From the NCBI GenBank assembly GCA_024114885.1, contig CP099418.1, positions 2,542,001 through 2,606,000 on the forward strand: DNA of 64,000 nucleotides. Direction: 5' to 3'. The notes beneath the pieces were generated by a model that was given only the letters and a program-made list of their open reading frames with translations, ran no database searches and had not been told where the DNA came from. Source of the stretch: Septoria linicola. Taxonomy: Eukaryota > Ascomycota > Dothideomycetes > Mycosphaerellales > Mycosphaerellaceae. Below are positions 41,243 through 52,118 of this stretch, piece after piece (the first letter of the stretch is position 1; each line of letters opens with the position of its first letter). Both the position numbers and the translations under genes were made by a program.

Positions 41243-43063
41243 ATGACTACCCAAGACTTTCTTGCCCCTAAGGGTCTCGTGCCAGGAGAATATCTCAAGA
41301 TATCTGGCTTCTTTATCGCAATCTATATCATCTACGCAACTGGACGTGCCATATACACTGCTTTTCTAGGCCCTCTGCGCAAGTTTCCTGGGCCACGCCT
41401 TCGGGCCTTGAGCAGATACCCTGAACTGTGGACGCTGGCCAAGGGAGACGAAGGCAGCGACTACGTCGCTTTGCACGCAAAGTATGGCCCAGTTGTTCGC
41501 ATCGGCCCCACCCAGCTGTCATATGCTGGCGGAGCACAAGCGTGGAAAGATATCTATGGATTCCGCAAACAAGGACAAGCAGGCATCTTCAAAGAACCAG
41601 AGTTCTATTCGGCCCCTTTTAACAATGTTGACCACCTGATCACGGCCGATGATGCCACCCATGGTCGACAGCGAAAGCTGCTATCCCACTCGTTCGCGGA
41701 CAAGACTCTCAAAGACCTGGAACCCTTGCTCAAGTACTGGGTGACTAAAATGCGGACTAAATTGGAGGAGAGAATCAATGCAGGTGAGAAGGTTGATATA
41801 CTCAAGTACTACAATTGTAAGGCGAAACCCGTGACATCTCTCGCATGACCCGTGCTGATCACGCCTCCTGCTGTCCACAGGTACCACTTTTGACATCATG
41901 GTCAGTACTGAGGCTCCTTGATGGAGCGATCGAAAGACTAACGACCTATAGGGAGATCTTTCGTTCGGTGAGAACTTAGGCATGCTCGACAATGGGGAGT
42001 ACTCTAGCTGGGTCAAAGCCATGTTCCTAGGAATCAAGGATGGTGTCCTCTTACGTTCCCTCAAGCTTATCAACTGGCTCACGGAGTGGGTTGTCGACCG
42101 CTTCTTAATGAACAGCCCCACAGTTAGAGTAAAGCAAGCAGAGCATTGGAACTATTCAAAGGACAGGGTCGATCGCAGGCTCGCGAAGACGCCGGATCGC
42201 GTAGACTTGTGGACCAAAATCCTCGAGAAGAGTAAGCTCGCCGAGAACGGGCTGACAGTGGACGAACACCACTCGAATGCATCGTTGTTCATGATTGCGG
42301 GAACTGAGGTACGTGAAAGCTCTATACGCTGTTAAAAGGGGACCGCTGACATCAACGCAGACAACAGCAACGGCACTCTCAGGACTCACCTACTACTTGC
42401 TCCGCAACCCACAATACCTCAACAGACTCGCCGAGGAGATCCGCAGCGCGCACGACACCGTCGACGACATCACTTTGGAATCTATCCAGAACCTGAAATA
42501 CCTCCGTGCAGTACTACAAGAGGGACTCAGGATGTACCCGCCAGTCCCGTCGCTTCTGCCGCGCAGAGTGCCGAAAGGGGGCGCGATGGTTGATGGCGAG
42601 TTCGTGCCAGGCGGAACAACGCTGGGAGTGCACCAGCTTGCAACATATCGCTCGGAGGCGAACTTCAAACACGCACATGAATTCAGGCCTGTAAGTGTAG
42701 TAGTGGTGAGCCGTGACACATAGCTTCTGTCCTAACGTGATTGCAGGAGCGCTGGCTGGGTGATCCAGAGTACAAGGACGACCGATTGGACAGTCTCGAG
42801 TAAGATTTCCCAGTGCACAGAACCACAATGTCCGAGACAATTGCTAACCACGTTTCACTACGTGTAGGCCATTTTCTGTCGGCCCCCGAAACTGCATCGG
42901 GAAGAATCTCGCTTGGCATGAGATGCGTTTGATTTTGAGCACAACATTGTACTCTTTCGATCTGCAGCTGTGCGAAGAGAGTATGGGCTGGCAGGAGCAA
43001 AAAGTGTGGACCTTGTGGGAGAAGAGGCCGCTCATGTGCACGTTGACGCTGGCTCAGAGATGA
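41243..43063 (+). CDS. Cytochrome P450 monooxygenase, six exons
   Basis: Haem-thiolate monooxygenase anchored in the ER by an N-terminal helix (about 20-40). Exons are 41243..41816, 41881..41900 (20 nt), 41952..42308, 42361..42690, 42747..42799 and 42868..43063 (509 aa). Motifs in order are KFPGPRLRALS after the anchor, RKLLSHSF (helix C), the I-helix MIAGTE-TTATALS split by intron 3, EGLR (ExxR), FRPERW split by intron 4, and the haem loop PFSVGPRNCIG with ligand C454. The style is like fungal CYP65/isotrichodermin C-15-hydroxylase-type enzymes. The substrate is unknown. The neighbours are not a biosynthetic cluster, so a detoxifying or single-step role is as likely. Confidence 0.92.
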
Positions 43064-43206
43064 AGATAGTCAGGAATTATGAGTAAACAGTGGCAGTAAA
43101 AGGAGGGCAAGGCGACGATAGTGCAACATCAGATAGACTGGGAGAATGCTTACTTCTTAGCAATTTTGTCTAGTACTCGACGCATTTCTTGACATCTGAA
43201 TCCTTC

Positions 43207-44292
43207 TCAACCAACCAGATCGCCCAACTGATCCACGTACGCGCTCGGCACGACACTTGCTCCTTCAGCCAAGAAGTCTTCCTTCTTGCTCACACCCGTC
43301 AGGACAGCCAATGTGCCACCTAGACCGCCCTCGATGCCAAACTGAATGTCTGTGTTCAATCTGTCGCCGACCATGCAGGTCTTCTTCCGATCGAGCTTGA
43401 ACTTGCCTTCGACCGCGTCCATCATGGCCTGGCTTGGCTTGCCCAAAGCGAGGGGATCTTTGCCGGTCGCGGTCACTAGTGGCGCACTCGTGCTACCTGC
43501 TCCAGGAAACAGAGATCCAGCATTTGGCAAGGTTGAATCGATGTTGGTCGCCAAGAAGTGGGCGCCTTGCTGACGAATGTATGCAAAGCCGAGTGCGTAT
43601 TTGAGATACGAAGGGTGAAAGTCCAAGCCTGTGAGCACTACTGCGACGTCCTTGTCCAGAGCTGACCCATTGGCAATGTTCTTGAAATCTGCCTCGGTCG
43701 CTTCCCTTCGCAGGCTGTCATCTGTGCCTCCGATATAAGGCACACCCTCAGACTCCAGCTCTTGTTCGATGCCCGTTTCGCCCAGAACGAAGACTTTGTT
43801 CTTCGGTGCTTGTAGCTTCATGATCCGGGCAATGTAGACTGCAGCACTGTATGATGATCCAAACACCTCCTCTTCGTACGCCTCAATCCCGACCTTGTCA
43901 AACTTCTTCTTGTAGTCTGCTCGAGATTTGGTGGAATTGTTCGTCACAAAGACGAGCTGCTTGCCTTTGTTGCGCAGCAAGGCGATCGTCTCGGGCACGT
44001 TGGGAAAGAGGTGATCGCCGGACCAGAGGACGCCTGGGACAGTCGTCAGCAGTCAGCCTGAGTGGCTGCCCTACCTTCCATGATTGAGCAATTGATTGCA
44101 ATTGCCGGGCAGGGCATTGAGCAGACCCGGAGCGTACCATCACAGTCGAACAGGAATGTCTGGTCCGTCATCAGCCCAGATGTAGCGCGGCATCATTTAG
44201 CTCGCATTGGCTGTGTTGGATCATACATCGAACTTGTCAATGAATGACTCGATTCCAGCTTTGTCGCCGGTCAGATATGCAGGCTTTGCCAT
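43207..44292 (-). CDS. pho13: HAD phosphatase, p-nitrophenylphosphatase/phosphoglycolate type
   Basis: Metabolite-repair phosphatase of the HAD family (Pho13/PGP) that removes toxic side-products such as 2-phosphoglycolate and 4-phosphoerythronate. Minus-strand exons are 44227..44292, 44138..44159 (22 nt) and 43207..44033 (304 aa); introns are 67 and 104 bp. The middle micro-exon encodes TFLFDCDG, holding the nucleophile D27 and acid/base D29 (DxDGV). Further motifs are VFVTNNSTKSR (motif II), the substrate-cap region, GKPSQAMMDAV with the motif III lysine, and GDRLNTDIQFG (motif IV). Length is normal. The 5' exons were placed by matching FDTFLFDCDGVLWSGDHLFP across the joins. Confidence 0.93.
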
Positions 44293-45371
44293 GGTCGTGC
44301 GCAGACTCGTCGTCCCTGAGGAGAGGCGATCACGAGTGTCTTGGTCTGTTGTCCGGAAGTATCTCAGTGGTGTTCTACAGCCCGATCATGTTGCGACTCG
44401 CAGCATGGAAGCAGATGTTGCTGAGTCAAGGTCTTTTGATCAGCGACATCGGTCACAGCTACCAGAAGTTCAACGGAGCATCACTTTGCAGCGCTGCATC
44501 GACATCTCTTGGAGGCCACACCAAGCGCTCCCATACAAAAGTCCGTATCTATGTTGCCTGGAATCTGTGCTGTGTTCACATGTATATATTTACGTATTCG
44601 CAAAGTTGATCTGCCTGCATCTTCCTGCAATCTGGTGGGGGAAGCCTGATGATCATGGCTCACGGACGGCAGTAGTTAGCTAAGTTAACTAACGTAGCGC
44701 CTCGAGCGCCTCTGCTCGGAGCGTTTCACGTTCGTTGCGCCACCTGAAACGAATGGCCAGCATTCCATCTGCGCGACGCGTCGGTCTTGCTGCACCAATC
44801 GTCGATGCCGCGCTGCCTGCATGAACGACAACAATATTGATCAACAGACTGGTGACAACAGCGACCTACGCAGCCAGGAAGAAGCAGCCAGCTTTTCCGA
44901 CAGTTGCGTCTTGATTGTTGCCTTGCTGTGACACTATTGTGCGATTGTGCACTCGAATTGTTCCATCGACGTGTATTGACTCCGAAGCGGCTAGCTCCAG
45001 GGTCTCCATCTCTCCAGCAACTCGACCAGCGAAACACCATCAACCTCACCGGCCGGCCGGCTCACACTCAATTCGTGCCACGACCATGACCATTGCTCCA
45101 CGCGCATTGTGTGATTGACATCGCGCGCACCCGGACTATGCGCAGTACATCGCTATTGCACCGACCGGAGGCCCATCTCGCAGCGCGAGACTGAACCGTC
45201 CGCGGCCGCCCCTTGGGCAACCACTTCGCTCGACTTCACGCAAGGACATCCTCCGCAATCACAATCGTGCGACACCGCATCGACGTCGCTATATCGAGGG
45301 CACGAGCCCACCACATTCTTCCCCGCCCGAGCTGGTCGCTGCTCACTATTCGCTAAACAAGCGCATTCATC
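44293..45371. other. Divergent promoter region, pho13 / cdh1
   Basis: A 1,079-bp gap. No convincing exon. Short frames lie on both strands, and the cdh1 side is CG-rich with Pro/Arg-biased frames, as expected of a leader. No RNA gene seen. Confidence 0.45.
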
Positions 45372-47216
45372 ATGGACGCTCCACCCGCTACCCACGAGCG
45401 CGAGGCGCAAAATGCTTCACAGACACAGACTCCGGCGCCTTTGTCACCTCCGCGCAGTAAGACACCACCAACAGTCACGGGCAAGCGCGCACACAGCGAC
45501 GATCAGGTTCCGACCACGAGCACGACGTATCGGAGCGGAAGTGAACCCGTGAATGCCGTCGCTCTGAACAAGGCACTGAAGGACATTGAGCGATCGGGGC
45601 TTCATCGCGTCAGCACGCCCACTGCAAGCCCGAGTCGGAAGCGTCAGAAAATACAGACAAGCGACCGCTTCATACCAAATCGTGCAGGCCAGGACCTGTC
45701 AGCGAGCTACAACTTGCTCCACGAAGATGGCTCGCCCGCCACGCCATCGAGGCATCGCAAAAAGGGTCCCAGCGATCTCCAGTTTCACAAAGTCGAGGCC
45801 AATCGCACCTACTCATCGATATTGCGATCCGAGATGTTCAACGACGAGGTGCCGCAGATGATCAGTGATCGCACAGGATCGAGAGGACAGACTCCACCGG
45901 TCACAGGTGCAACAGGTGCATCGAGCTATGGGGGCAACAGCCTCACACCCTCGACCCCGCACAAGAACCTGTTCTCGTACGGACCGCAGCAGCCAGTGTC
46001 ATTGACGCCGAGATCGATATCACGAAGCGAACGTGGACCTAACATCAACGCTCGCTCTGAGATCTACAGCCTCTCACCAGTCAAGCACTCGTCGCAGACC
46101 ATGCTATTATCTCCTCGCAAGACACCACGGCAAGTGAGTAAAGTGCCGTACAAAGTACTGGATGCTCCAGATCTGGCCGACGACTTCTATCTCAACCTCG
46201 TGGATTGGGGTTCCAACGATATGCTTGCGGTTGGGCTTGGCGCTTCAGTCTATCTCTGGAGCCGAGAGAGTGGCAAAGTGACTACATTGTGTACTTTGGA
46301 AGGAGACATTGTCACAAGTGTTGGGTGGATCCAGCGTGGGACACATCTCGCAATTGGCACCTCTAAGGGAGTGTGTCACATTTGGGACTGTACTGCGGGT
46401 AAACGCCTACGGACGATGACTGGTCACTCTTCGCGCATTAGTAGCTTGGCTTGGAATGCACACATTTTGTCGACAGGGTCCCGGGATCGTTCAATCCTGC
46501 ATCGAGACGTTCGATCATCAAGCCAATACTTGCGTCGGCTCAGCGGTCACAAGCAAGAAGTATGTGGGCTGAAGTGGAATTCCGAAACAGAGCAATTGGC
46601 TTCTGGCGGCAACGACAACAAGATCTTCATCTGGGACAAGATGGAGGAGCGATGGCAGCATCGTTGGGGCGAGCAAGAAGGCGGCCACAAGGCAGCCGTG
46701 AAAGCCATCGCCTGGAACCCACATCAGCGTGGAGTGCTAGCTTCAGGAGGTGGAACAGCTGACAGGTGCATCAAATTCTGGAACACGATATCCGCGGCGC
46801 AAACTTCCGCAACACGTTCGATACCTGCTGAGCAGACCAATCTCGGCCTGGGTCTGTCAACATCGCCCATGCCTGAACCAGAGGTCGCTCCTCAGATCAT
46901 CAACCCGCATCTCATCAGCTCTCACGATACTGGCAGTCAAGTGTGCAATCTGCTGTTCTCCCAGCGGACCTCTGAGCTTGTGTCCACGCACGGCTATTCC
47001 CAGCATGCTATTAACATCTGGAAGTATCCGAGCATGAACCAAGTGGTCAGCCTTACCGGTCATACCTACCGAGTGCTGTATCTCAGTATGAGTCCGGACG
47101 GTGCCATTATTGTCACCGGTGCAGGCGATGAGACTCTTCGCTTCTGGGATGTGTTCTCAAAGCAGAAAGGAGAGGCGAAGCGTGGTATCGTTGGCGAATG
47201 GGGTATCATACGGTAG
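45372..47216 (+). CDS. cdh1: Cdh1/Fizzy-related activator of the APC/C
   Basis: WD40 co-activator of the anaphase-promoting complex that holds cells in G1 and degrades mitotic cyclins. A single exon of 614 aa. The C-box is DRFIPNR at 98-104, followed by a disordered Ser/Pro-rich linker with SP/TP sites (CDK targets) to about 255. KVPYKVLDAPDLADDFYLNL (about 257) marks the propeller start; seven WD repeats follow (for example IWDCTAGKRLRTMTGHSSRISSLAWN). The protein ends WGIIR, the Ile-Arg tail that docks on the APC/C. The linker motif and KVPYKVLDAPDL favour Cdh1 over Cdc20, as does the length. Confidence 0.95.
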   Translation: MDAPPATHEREAQNASQTQTPAPLSPPRSKTPPTVTGKRAHSDDQVPTTSTTYRSGSEPVNAVALNKALKDIERSGLHRVSTPTASPSRKRQKIQTSDRFIPNRAGQDLSASYNLLHEDGSPATPSRHRKKGPSDLQFHKVEANRTYSSILRSEMFNDEVPQMISDRTGSRGQTPPVTGATGASSYGGNSLTPSTPHKNLFSYGPQQPVSLTPRSISRSERGPNINARSEIYSLSPVKHSSQTMLLSPRKTPRQVSKVPYKVLDAPDLADDFYLNLVDWGSNDMLAVGLGASVYLWSRESGKVTTLCTLEGDIVTSVGWIQRGTHLAIGTSKGVCHIWDCTAGKRLRTMTGHSSRISSLAWNAHILSTGSRDRSILHRDVRSSSQYLRRLSGHKQEVCGLKWNSETEQLASGGNDNKIFIWDKMEERWQHRWGEQEGGHKAAVKAIAWNPHQRGVLASGGGTADRCIKFWNTISAAQTSATRSIPAEQTNLGLGLSTSPMPEPEVAPQIINPHLISSHDTGSQVCNLLFSQRTSELVSTHGYSQHAINIWKYPSMNQVVSLTGHTYRVLYLSMSPDGAIIVTGAGDETLRFWDVFSKQKGEAKRGIVGEWGIIR

Positions 47217-49537
47217 CCACGGTGACCGTGAGCAGATACTGGCGGATGGGACAGCACGACGGCGAAGTCAAGATGGCCTGGTACTTGGGACTGCAGGACG
47301 CGAGCTGGGCTCTTGGTCGAGCAATGGCTTGACACCAAGCTTGGGGCCATGGGACGTTTTGTCAACTCAAGTATGGTATGGTGCTACGAAGGTGGGCGAA
47401 GTGCTCGCGCACTGTTCACGACTTGTTTCATGACGAGCACTTTTAAGGGGTGCACATAAGCGAAGGCGCTACTGGGCATTTTGATTGATCTTCAGGTGGG
47501 AAGAAGATTCTTGCGGGTCCCGTTGCGGGCTCAGACAGGATGCATTGTAGACAGTAAAGCATGTTGCAATGCATGCGATGCGCGCTTGTAGCAGTCGTCA
47601 GTCGCACAAGCGATATGCTACAGCACAAAGTTTCAGGTCCAATTTTCCAGGTAGCATGCAATTGACGCTCGATAGCACCGGGCGACCCGAACGAAGCGGG
47701 CATGCTCTCGGCAGACCGGTATCTTTGAAACTCTTGTGAAGTGGTGGTCAATACAATATGGCGTGCTCAAGGGACTGGCATGGAGCGCTACACCGGCGGT
47801 GAGTATGCGGCTGTCCGTAGTGAACCAGAGCTGAAGCTATGTTCGGGAGGCGTCGATTGGGCCCAGGCGTGGCTGTTCCATGCAAGAAATCTGCTGTGCC
47901 TCTTTGCGCCCAGCAGGAAGCAGACTAATCGAAGCAGCGTGTGAGGGCGCATAATATTCGAGAGTGAGGTTGGAAAGTTTTGGTAGCCTCTGCCGCGGGT
48001 CAGCATGCCCTGGCACCTGTATGCTGTTCTAGACAGATGTCGGCGCGCTTAGAGCCGCACATTGCTAACTAGTGATGTCGCACTGCAGGTCAATGCATAG
48101 GAGAGCTCATGCGCCGCCAGACCCCGCTGGTTGTTATTCCATTCCTTTGCCAGATAATGTCGATCACGAGTCTCACTTTCAGCTTATCGGCGTGGCCGAT
48201 CACGTCCTCACATTAGTAGCGCAATTACTATGCTTACGATGCTGTTCAGGTGATGCAGTCCCGAGAAGGTGGTGAGAGATGTGACTCGCCGTCGATTCTC
48301 ATACTGATCCAATTGTACTCCAGGCGCAAGCATGGGGTCCTGTGGAAGCCCTTTACTGGAAAGCTTGCTCGGCAGGCTGCATATAGCCGATGGCACTGGG
48401 AGAGGTTCGGGCCATTGGTCAATGCTACACACACCATATCGCGAACTTCATCCTAGGCCCGGCAGCGAATTGGGTGCGTGATAGCGCTGTCTGCTTGCGC
48501 CGCACGCAGGCTTCCTGATGGTGACCAAGCCGCAGACGGCATGAGTATGCAGGCTGTTCACATACCACGTATAGCGGTTGTGTAGCATCAGAGGATGCTG
48601 GCACAAAGTCGCTGCTAATAAATAATGTTGTCTGCTAGCGCCGTGAGCACGACAGAGCTGACGTCGAGATCAACGTCTAAGTTAACTAGCGATAGAGCAA
48701 TTTCCCACGCACAGACCTTCGATGGAGGGGTCGCTTGTTTAGAGAGCCACAAACAACTGACTGTCTGTGATGAAGAGCGTAGACCCAAATGTGAAGAGCA
48801 GTGCGCGACACACCCTCCTGTATGTACGCCCTCACCGCTCGATCCAGCGAAACACATGACAAGCACGACTTTTGGGAAATGGTTGTTGCACAAGACGCAG
48901 ACACAGGCCACAATAAACGCGATAGCTCGATGCGCTAGACAGATTTCCTGACCAATTATAACGAGAGCTCCGAAAACTCAAGGTGGGCGCGCGAGAGGTA
49001 CATCACACGCCGGCGACGGACGCGGACCCTGCTGGGGCTGTCGCTGCTGCTTTGCTCAATAGCAAGCAGAGGAATCTTTTGTTGCAGTTGTGTCGGTTCA
49101 CGAGGGGGGCAGTCTGTTTCTGGCCGTTTGACGTCTGAGGTGAGTTGCTTCGAGTCAAGTGATCACCAAAGTCCAGGTGAGATTCCCGCCCTCCACTACT
49201 ACGACTTCAGACGGACGTGCACTGCAATGGCCGCACGACTCACATTGCAGCCTCGTCATGTGCACGCCGGCATGCGGGACTGATTGAACCTACTGACCTG
49301 CGTTTTGCTCAGATATCGTTCCTACCTTAGGCCTCGCGTTCAGTGAGAACAGCACACCGGCGGTCGTGTGTTGTTGTGCGAATTCGATTGTTTGAGAAGC
49401 CCTGCAGGCACCGTTGTCACACCGCGCACACTCGGCAGACTGCATCAGGGCTTGCAGCACCACGACGCCGCCGACCTTCGTCGCTCCTTTGGCTCTCGGT
49501 CGCCGCTCATGTACGGCTTTGACGCCTACGCCTTAAG
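47217..49537. other. Gene-free stretch
   Basis: A 2,321-bp gap, the longest here. Short frames on both strands show no family feature. I see no tRNA-like fold, transposon end or long repeat. The right end is the LRR gene leader. It could hold a non-coding transcript. Confidence 0.5.
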
Positions 49538-52118
49538 ATGGACTCGGAGGATGGGCAACTGTTCGTAAAGGCAGGTGACATCTACGGCCCCAGCACATAT
49601 CTGAGAGAATCGTGCACGAAACGCATTTTGCACATGATCCTTGGAAATTCCCCTGCTAACGAAGCCGTGACAGAATCTGGCATACTTCGTGCGCACGCAT
49701 GAAAGAGCTCTCGCGAACGCGCTGCAGTTGCAGCGTCAGAATACCAAAAATGGCAAAGAGCCGGCTGTCACTGAGCGGCCACAAACATCGGCAGGACCAG
49801 CCGCAACGTTGACTCTGTCCGAATCTCTATCTCGCCCCTCGTACCTATCCTTCGCGTCGTCTACCACTCTTAAGCCCGCGAAGTTGGTCTTGACACCCCA
49901 CCACCTATACTACCTGCTCAGCATATTTGAGTCTGAGTTGAACATCGACCCGGGGCCGATGTCGATACGGCTGGAGAATCTGCATATGGACGCCCCTGCG
50001 TCGAGCTACATGTCGTTTCTCAGTCATCCACCAAGATTGAGAGGGAAGCAATCAGATGCCGACTCGTTGAGGTCCGTCTCCAGTGTACGGAGTGTTATGT
50101 CAAGCATGTCTTCGGTGTGGTCCACCATCACAGGCCACAATGCAGCCGCAAAAGAGCAGAAAATCAAGGCTCAACATCGTGATGATCTCAAGTACTTGTA
50201 CTCGTGCTTCACGAAGATTCCCGCTTTGCGCCTCTCCCCAGACCACAAAGCCCGACCAATTGCAGGTTATGAGGAGTTTCCCTTCGACACGGCTGTGCCA
50301 CTCTTTGTCTTCAAGAACGTGAGTTCTCTTGAGATTTGCGATCTCGATTTTAGGTCGTTCTACGGCTGGGACAGGTTGGCGGAGCAGGTGCGAAGTCTGA
50401 CAGTGAAGAACGCTATGCTGGAAGATCCAATCGAACTGCTGCGAGACATTGTGCTAGATGACACTGAGAAGCGGCGTAAGCGCTCTTCGAAGACTCAGGT
50501 GCCCACGACGCCTTCTACATCAGGGCCGTCATGGTTTTCTGCCAGTCCCAAGCGGTACCCCGAGCTTGGATCATCGCACTCGTCGACGCCTTTCGCTCTT
50601 GGCAGGCGTGGGTCTCTGGGACCTGCTGTCGTATTGGATCGAGGCCATTCATCTGATGGTAAGAAGGTATTGGGCAGTGCGAGGCAGTCCAGTCATTCTC
50701 CGCCACGACCTGCGACTTCAAGGCAAACTTCCTTGAACAAGCCACGCTCGACTCGTCCTGGCACTGCAAATATCCGCAGATCTTCAGGCAGCTCAGGATC
50801 GAGCCAGCATGAAATGACGCCGCGTCACAGCTCTTCCGATCTGCTAGCCATGGGCATCTTGCCGCCCTCTAAATGGCGCTTCCTGCGACATCTAAGCCTT
50901 GCGGAGAATTCTCTAACCCACCTCACTGTTAGCAGCCTGGCGCCCGTAGCGAGCACGCTGCAGTCGTTCGATCTTTCAGGTAACCTGTTTTCAGAGGTCC
51001 CTGAAGCCTTGGCCAGCCTGACCCACCTCCGCGCGCTCAATCTCAGCAACTGCATGATTGACAGTCTTGCCTCGCTTTCCAGAAATCCACTGCCTGCCAT
51101 CACGACCCTGAATTTGCGATCAAATCGGCTGCTCTCGCTTTCAGGCATAGAACGGCTCTACTCGCTGGAAAGAGTAGACCTGCGAGACAATCGCCTGCAT
51201 GATCCAACAGAGTTGGCTCGTTTGACCGGCATTCCTGATATCGCAGACTTGTACGTGATCAAAAATCCATTCACCAGGACTCATAGCAGTTACCGGATCA
51301 CCATTTTCAACCTTTTCCGCACCTCACCGGGTCATGTTCAGGATGTGACCATAGACACAATGGGTCCACTCTACCACGAGAAAAAGTATCTCGCGGATCG
51401 TGTGCCCGAACTTGCGGGCAGACCTGTGGTGAAGCCACCTCTTGAGGACGAAGTCCCTTCGCTGTTGCCAAGCGTGTATGTGCCTATCAACGCTGGACTG
51501 GAGCCAATCCCAGAGCCGCCAGCCAATCTCGGCCATCGTCGGTCTCGCTCTGACCTGGGTCCTCAATCGACGGTACGGAGGAAGAAAAACCCTCGGAAAC
51601 GAGTGCTCGACACTGTGACCATCGAGCCTCAGCCCTCAGCAGCGTTCGACGAAGTGGCTGCTGAGCCTCGCGTGCCTGATCTGACAGAGCTGATTCCGAT
51701 GCCTCACACGCCCACGACTGAGAGCGACCAACCCTCGACACCTGAAGTCACCCCGAATCAGAATGTTTCATCGGACCAACTTGGGCATGCAACTCTCGTG
51801 GTGCGGCCAAAAGTTGAGACTGGTTTCACAGCGCATACCCCAACATCGGCGCCCAAGATTAGGGACTGGTCAGATGATGACGATTCTCCTGTCAGGTCGC
51901 CTGAAGGTCTTGACCCTTCATCGGAACTATACAGACAGAAGATCGAGACATTGAAGCATGATTTTGGGCCAAACTGGCTCTCTGCCCTCAACGAGGACAA
52001 GCTGGCCGGCGGAAAGGTTAGGAGCGGCGGGTTCAGTCCCTCCACTCGGACCACAGCGTCGCCACCTCGTCCGGACCTCTCAAGAGGCGTCAGCATTGGA
52101 GCTCGGACACTCGGATGA
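49538..52118 (+). CDS. Leucine-rich-repeat protein, unassigned
   Basis: Large fungal LRR protein of about 825 aa, exon 2 at 49674..52118. The first exon starts MDSEDGQLF at 49538. Two donors keep frame: GTAAAG at 49565 (LF-NLAYF) or a GC donor at 49571 (LFVK-NLAYFVRTHE); the second reads more like a conserved N-terminus. A globular domain at about 50-250 includes the FYGWDRLAEQVRSLTV segment. A Ser-rich linker follows, then LRRs at about 410-530 (SLAENSLTHL, LNLRSNRLLSL, VDLRDNRLHD) with a capping segment. The C-terminal third is disordered. It could be related to STK11IP/nischarin-type LRR scaffolds, but I am not sure. PP1 lies downstream; no clear RVxF motif was found. Confidence 0.8.

Noticed and set aside
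44680..48688. Repeated 12-mer CTAAGTTAACTA at 44680 and 48677
   Set aside because: Many 12-mer pairs are expected by chance in 64 kb; there is no extended similarity around them.
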